From CAWDPQ01 sp049642465 (GTDB taxonomy: Bacteria > Acidobacteriota > Vicinamibacteria > Vicinamibacterales > 2-12-FULL-66-21), in contig JBAROV010000251.1 of NCBI GenBank assembly GCA_049642465.1, positions 1 to 15,023 on the forward strand: 15,023 nt of DNA, in the 5' to 3' direction. This document shows positions 14,636 through 15,023 of the stretch, one piece after another. The notes under the pieces are model-generated. The model made no database searches and was not told the DNA's origin. It saw only the letters and a program-made list of their open reading frames with translations. Each line of letters opens with the position of its first letter. The stretch's first letter is position 1. The position numbers were made by a program, and so were the translations under genes.

Positions 14636-15023
14636 CGGTCATCTACTCGTTCAACAAGCGCGGAACAGAAGCCGAGTACTGGCATCGCGAAATCGAGGCG
14701 GCGTCGAACGAGCAGTGCAGGTTCGTGCCGTTCAACCACGACCCGTATCTGGAGCCGTCGCTTTACGGCCGCGCTCAGCTCCTCGACAATTTGTATTACG
14801 CGCGCCACCCGGGTCTGGAGCGCCTCTATCGCGACTTCGAAGAGCTCGCGCGGACCACGCGGGCCGACGCGCTCCTGGTGGATAACTACCCGCCATATCA
14901 TCCGGACTATCTCCGGAAGTTGACACTTTACAAGGTGCTGCGGATCGCTGATGGCCCGGTCTCCGCGTACGACCGCGACATTCCGTACGTGCACGCCTAC
15001 GACCACATCCTCTACCACAGCCC
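14629..15023 (+). CDS. Probable glycosyltransferase, N-terminal part (3' partial)
   Basis: The frame opens at GTG 14629, overlapping the methyltransferase stop by 7 bases, and runs off the window with no stop (131 complete codons). The visible protein starts (M)LTVIYSFNKRGTEAEYW, then FVPFNHDPYLEPSLYGRAQ, and has LLVDNYPPYHPDY, then LRIADGPVSAYDRDIPYVH and YDHILYHSP. The pattern of DG followed by a mention of a bystander residue and YHS resembles the N-terminal domain of GT-B-fold, CgeB-like glycosyltransferases. That is a family impression and the donor domain is outside the window. It continues the rightward operon with the preceding methyltransferase. Confidence 0.7.
   Translation, partial: MLTVIYSFNKRGTEAEYWHREIEAASNEQCRFVPFNHDPYLEPSLYGRAQLLDNLYYARHPGLERLYRDFEELARTTRADALLVDNYPPYHPDYLRKLTLYKVLRIADGPVSAYDRDIPYVHAYDHILYHS

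Overview
This window is part of a surface polysaccharide (exopolysaccharide, capsule or O-antigen type) biosynthesis locus from a high-GC Gram-negative-type bacterium. The gene families present, namely an undecaprenyl-phosphate sugar-1-phosphate transferase, GT4 glycosyltransferases, a Wzx-type flippase and a Wzz-type chain-length protein, indicate a Wzx/Wzy-type pathway. The gene style would suit an Acidobacteriota-like or other environmental lineage, but nothing in the sequence fixes the taxon. I see no rRNA or tRNA gene, insertion sequence, CRISPR array or phage gene. No gap between genes exceeds about 205 bases.

Left part (1-5913): the 3' end of an unidentified gene converges on a minus-strand gene for an unusual fusion protein. 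That protein joins a complete WecA/MraY-like initiating transferase to the membrane and Rossmann-like front half of a CapD/WbpM-type protein, without the dehydratase catalytic half. Divergent from it, and separated by about 205 bases carrying an inverted repeat and an extended -10 promoter, is a plus-strand operon: an SDR nucleotide-sugar enzyme that appears to start at CTG, then two GT4 glycosyltransferases.

Middle (5914-8852): a minus-strand membrane O-acyltransferase (acyltransferase-3 family) is divergent from a secreted alpha/beta hydrolase with an FN3-like N-terminal domain. These are plausible tools for decorating and editing or releasing the glycan. The acyltransferase gene has the same 9-base extended -10 string as the fusion gene.

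Right part (8853-15023): a strong-looking sigma70 promoter and a leader of about 120 nt precede a tight operon of a Wzz-like chain-length protein, a Wzx-like flippase, an FkbM methyltransferase and a class I methyltransferase, the last three joined by 4-base ATGA overlaps. A second FkbM methyltransferase lies on the minus strand, with a 16-bp perfect palindrome in the convergent gap. A third class of methyltransferase and the start of a probable glycosyltransferase, cut by the window end, then run rightward.

Together the genes suggest a repeat unit that is started on undecaprenyl phosphate, extended by several glycosyltransferases, heavily methylated and acylated, flipped by the Wzx-like protein and length-controlled by the Wzz-like protein. 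A Wzy polymerase, an outer-membrane exporter and a tyrosine kinase are not seen in the window.
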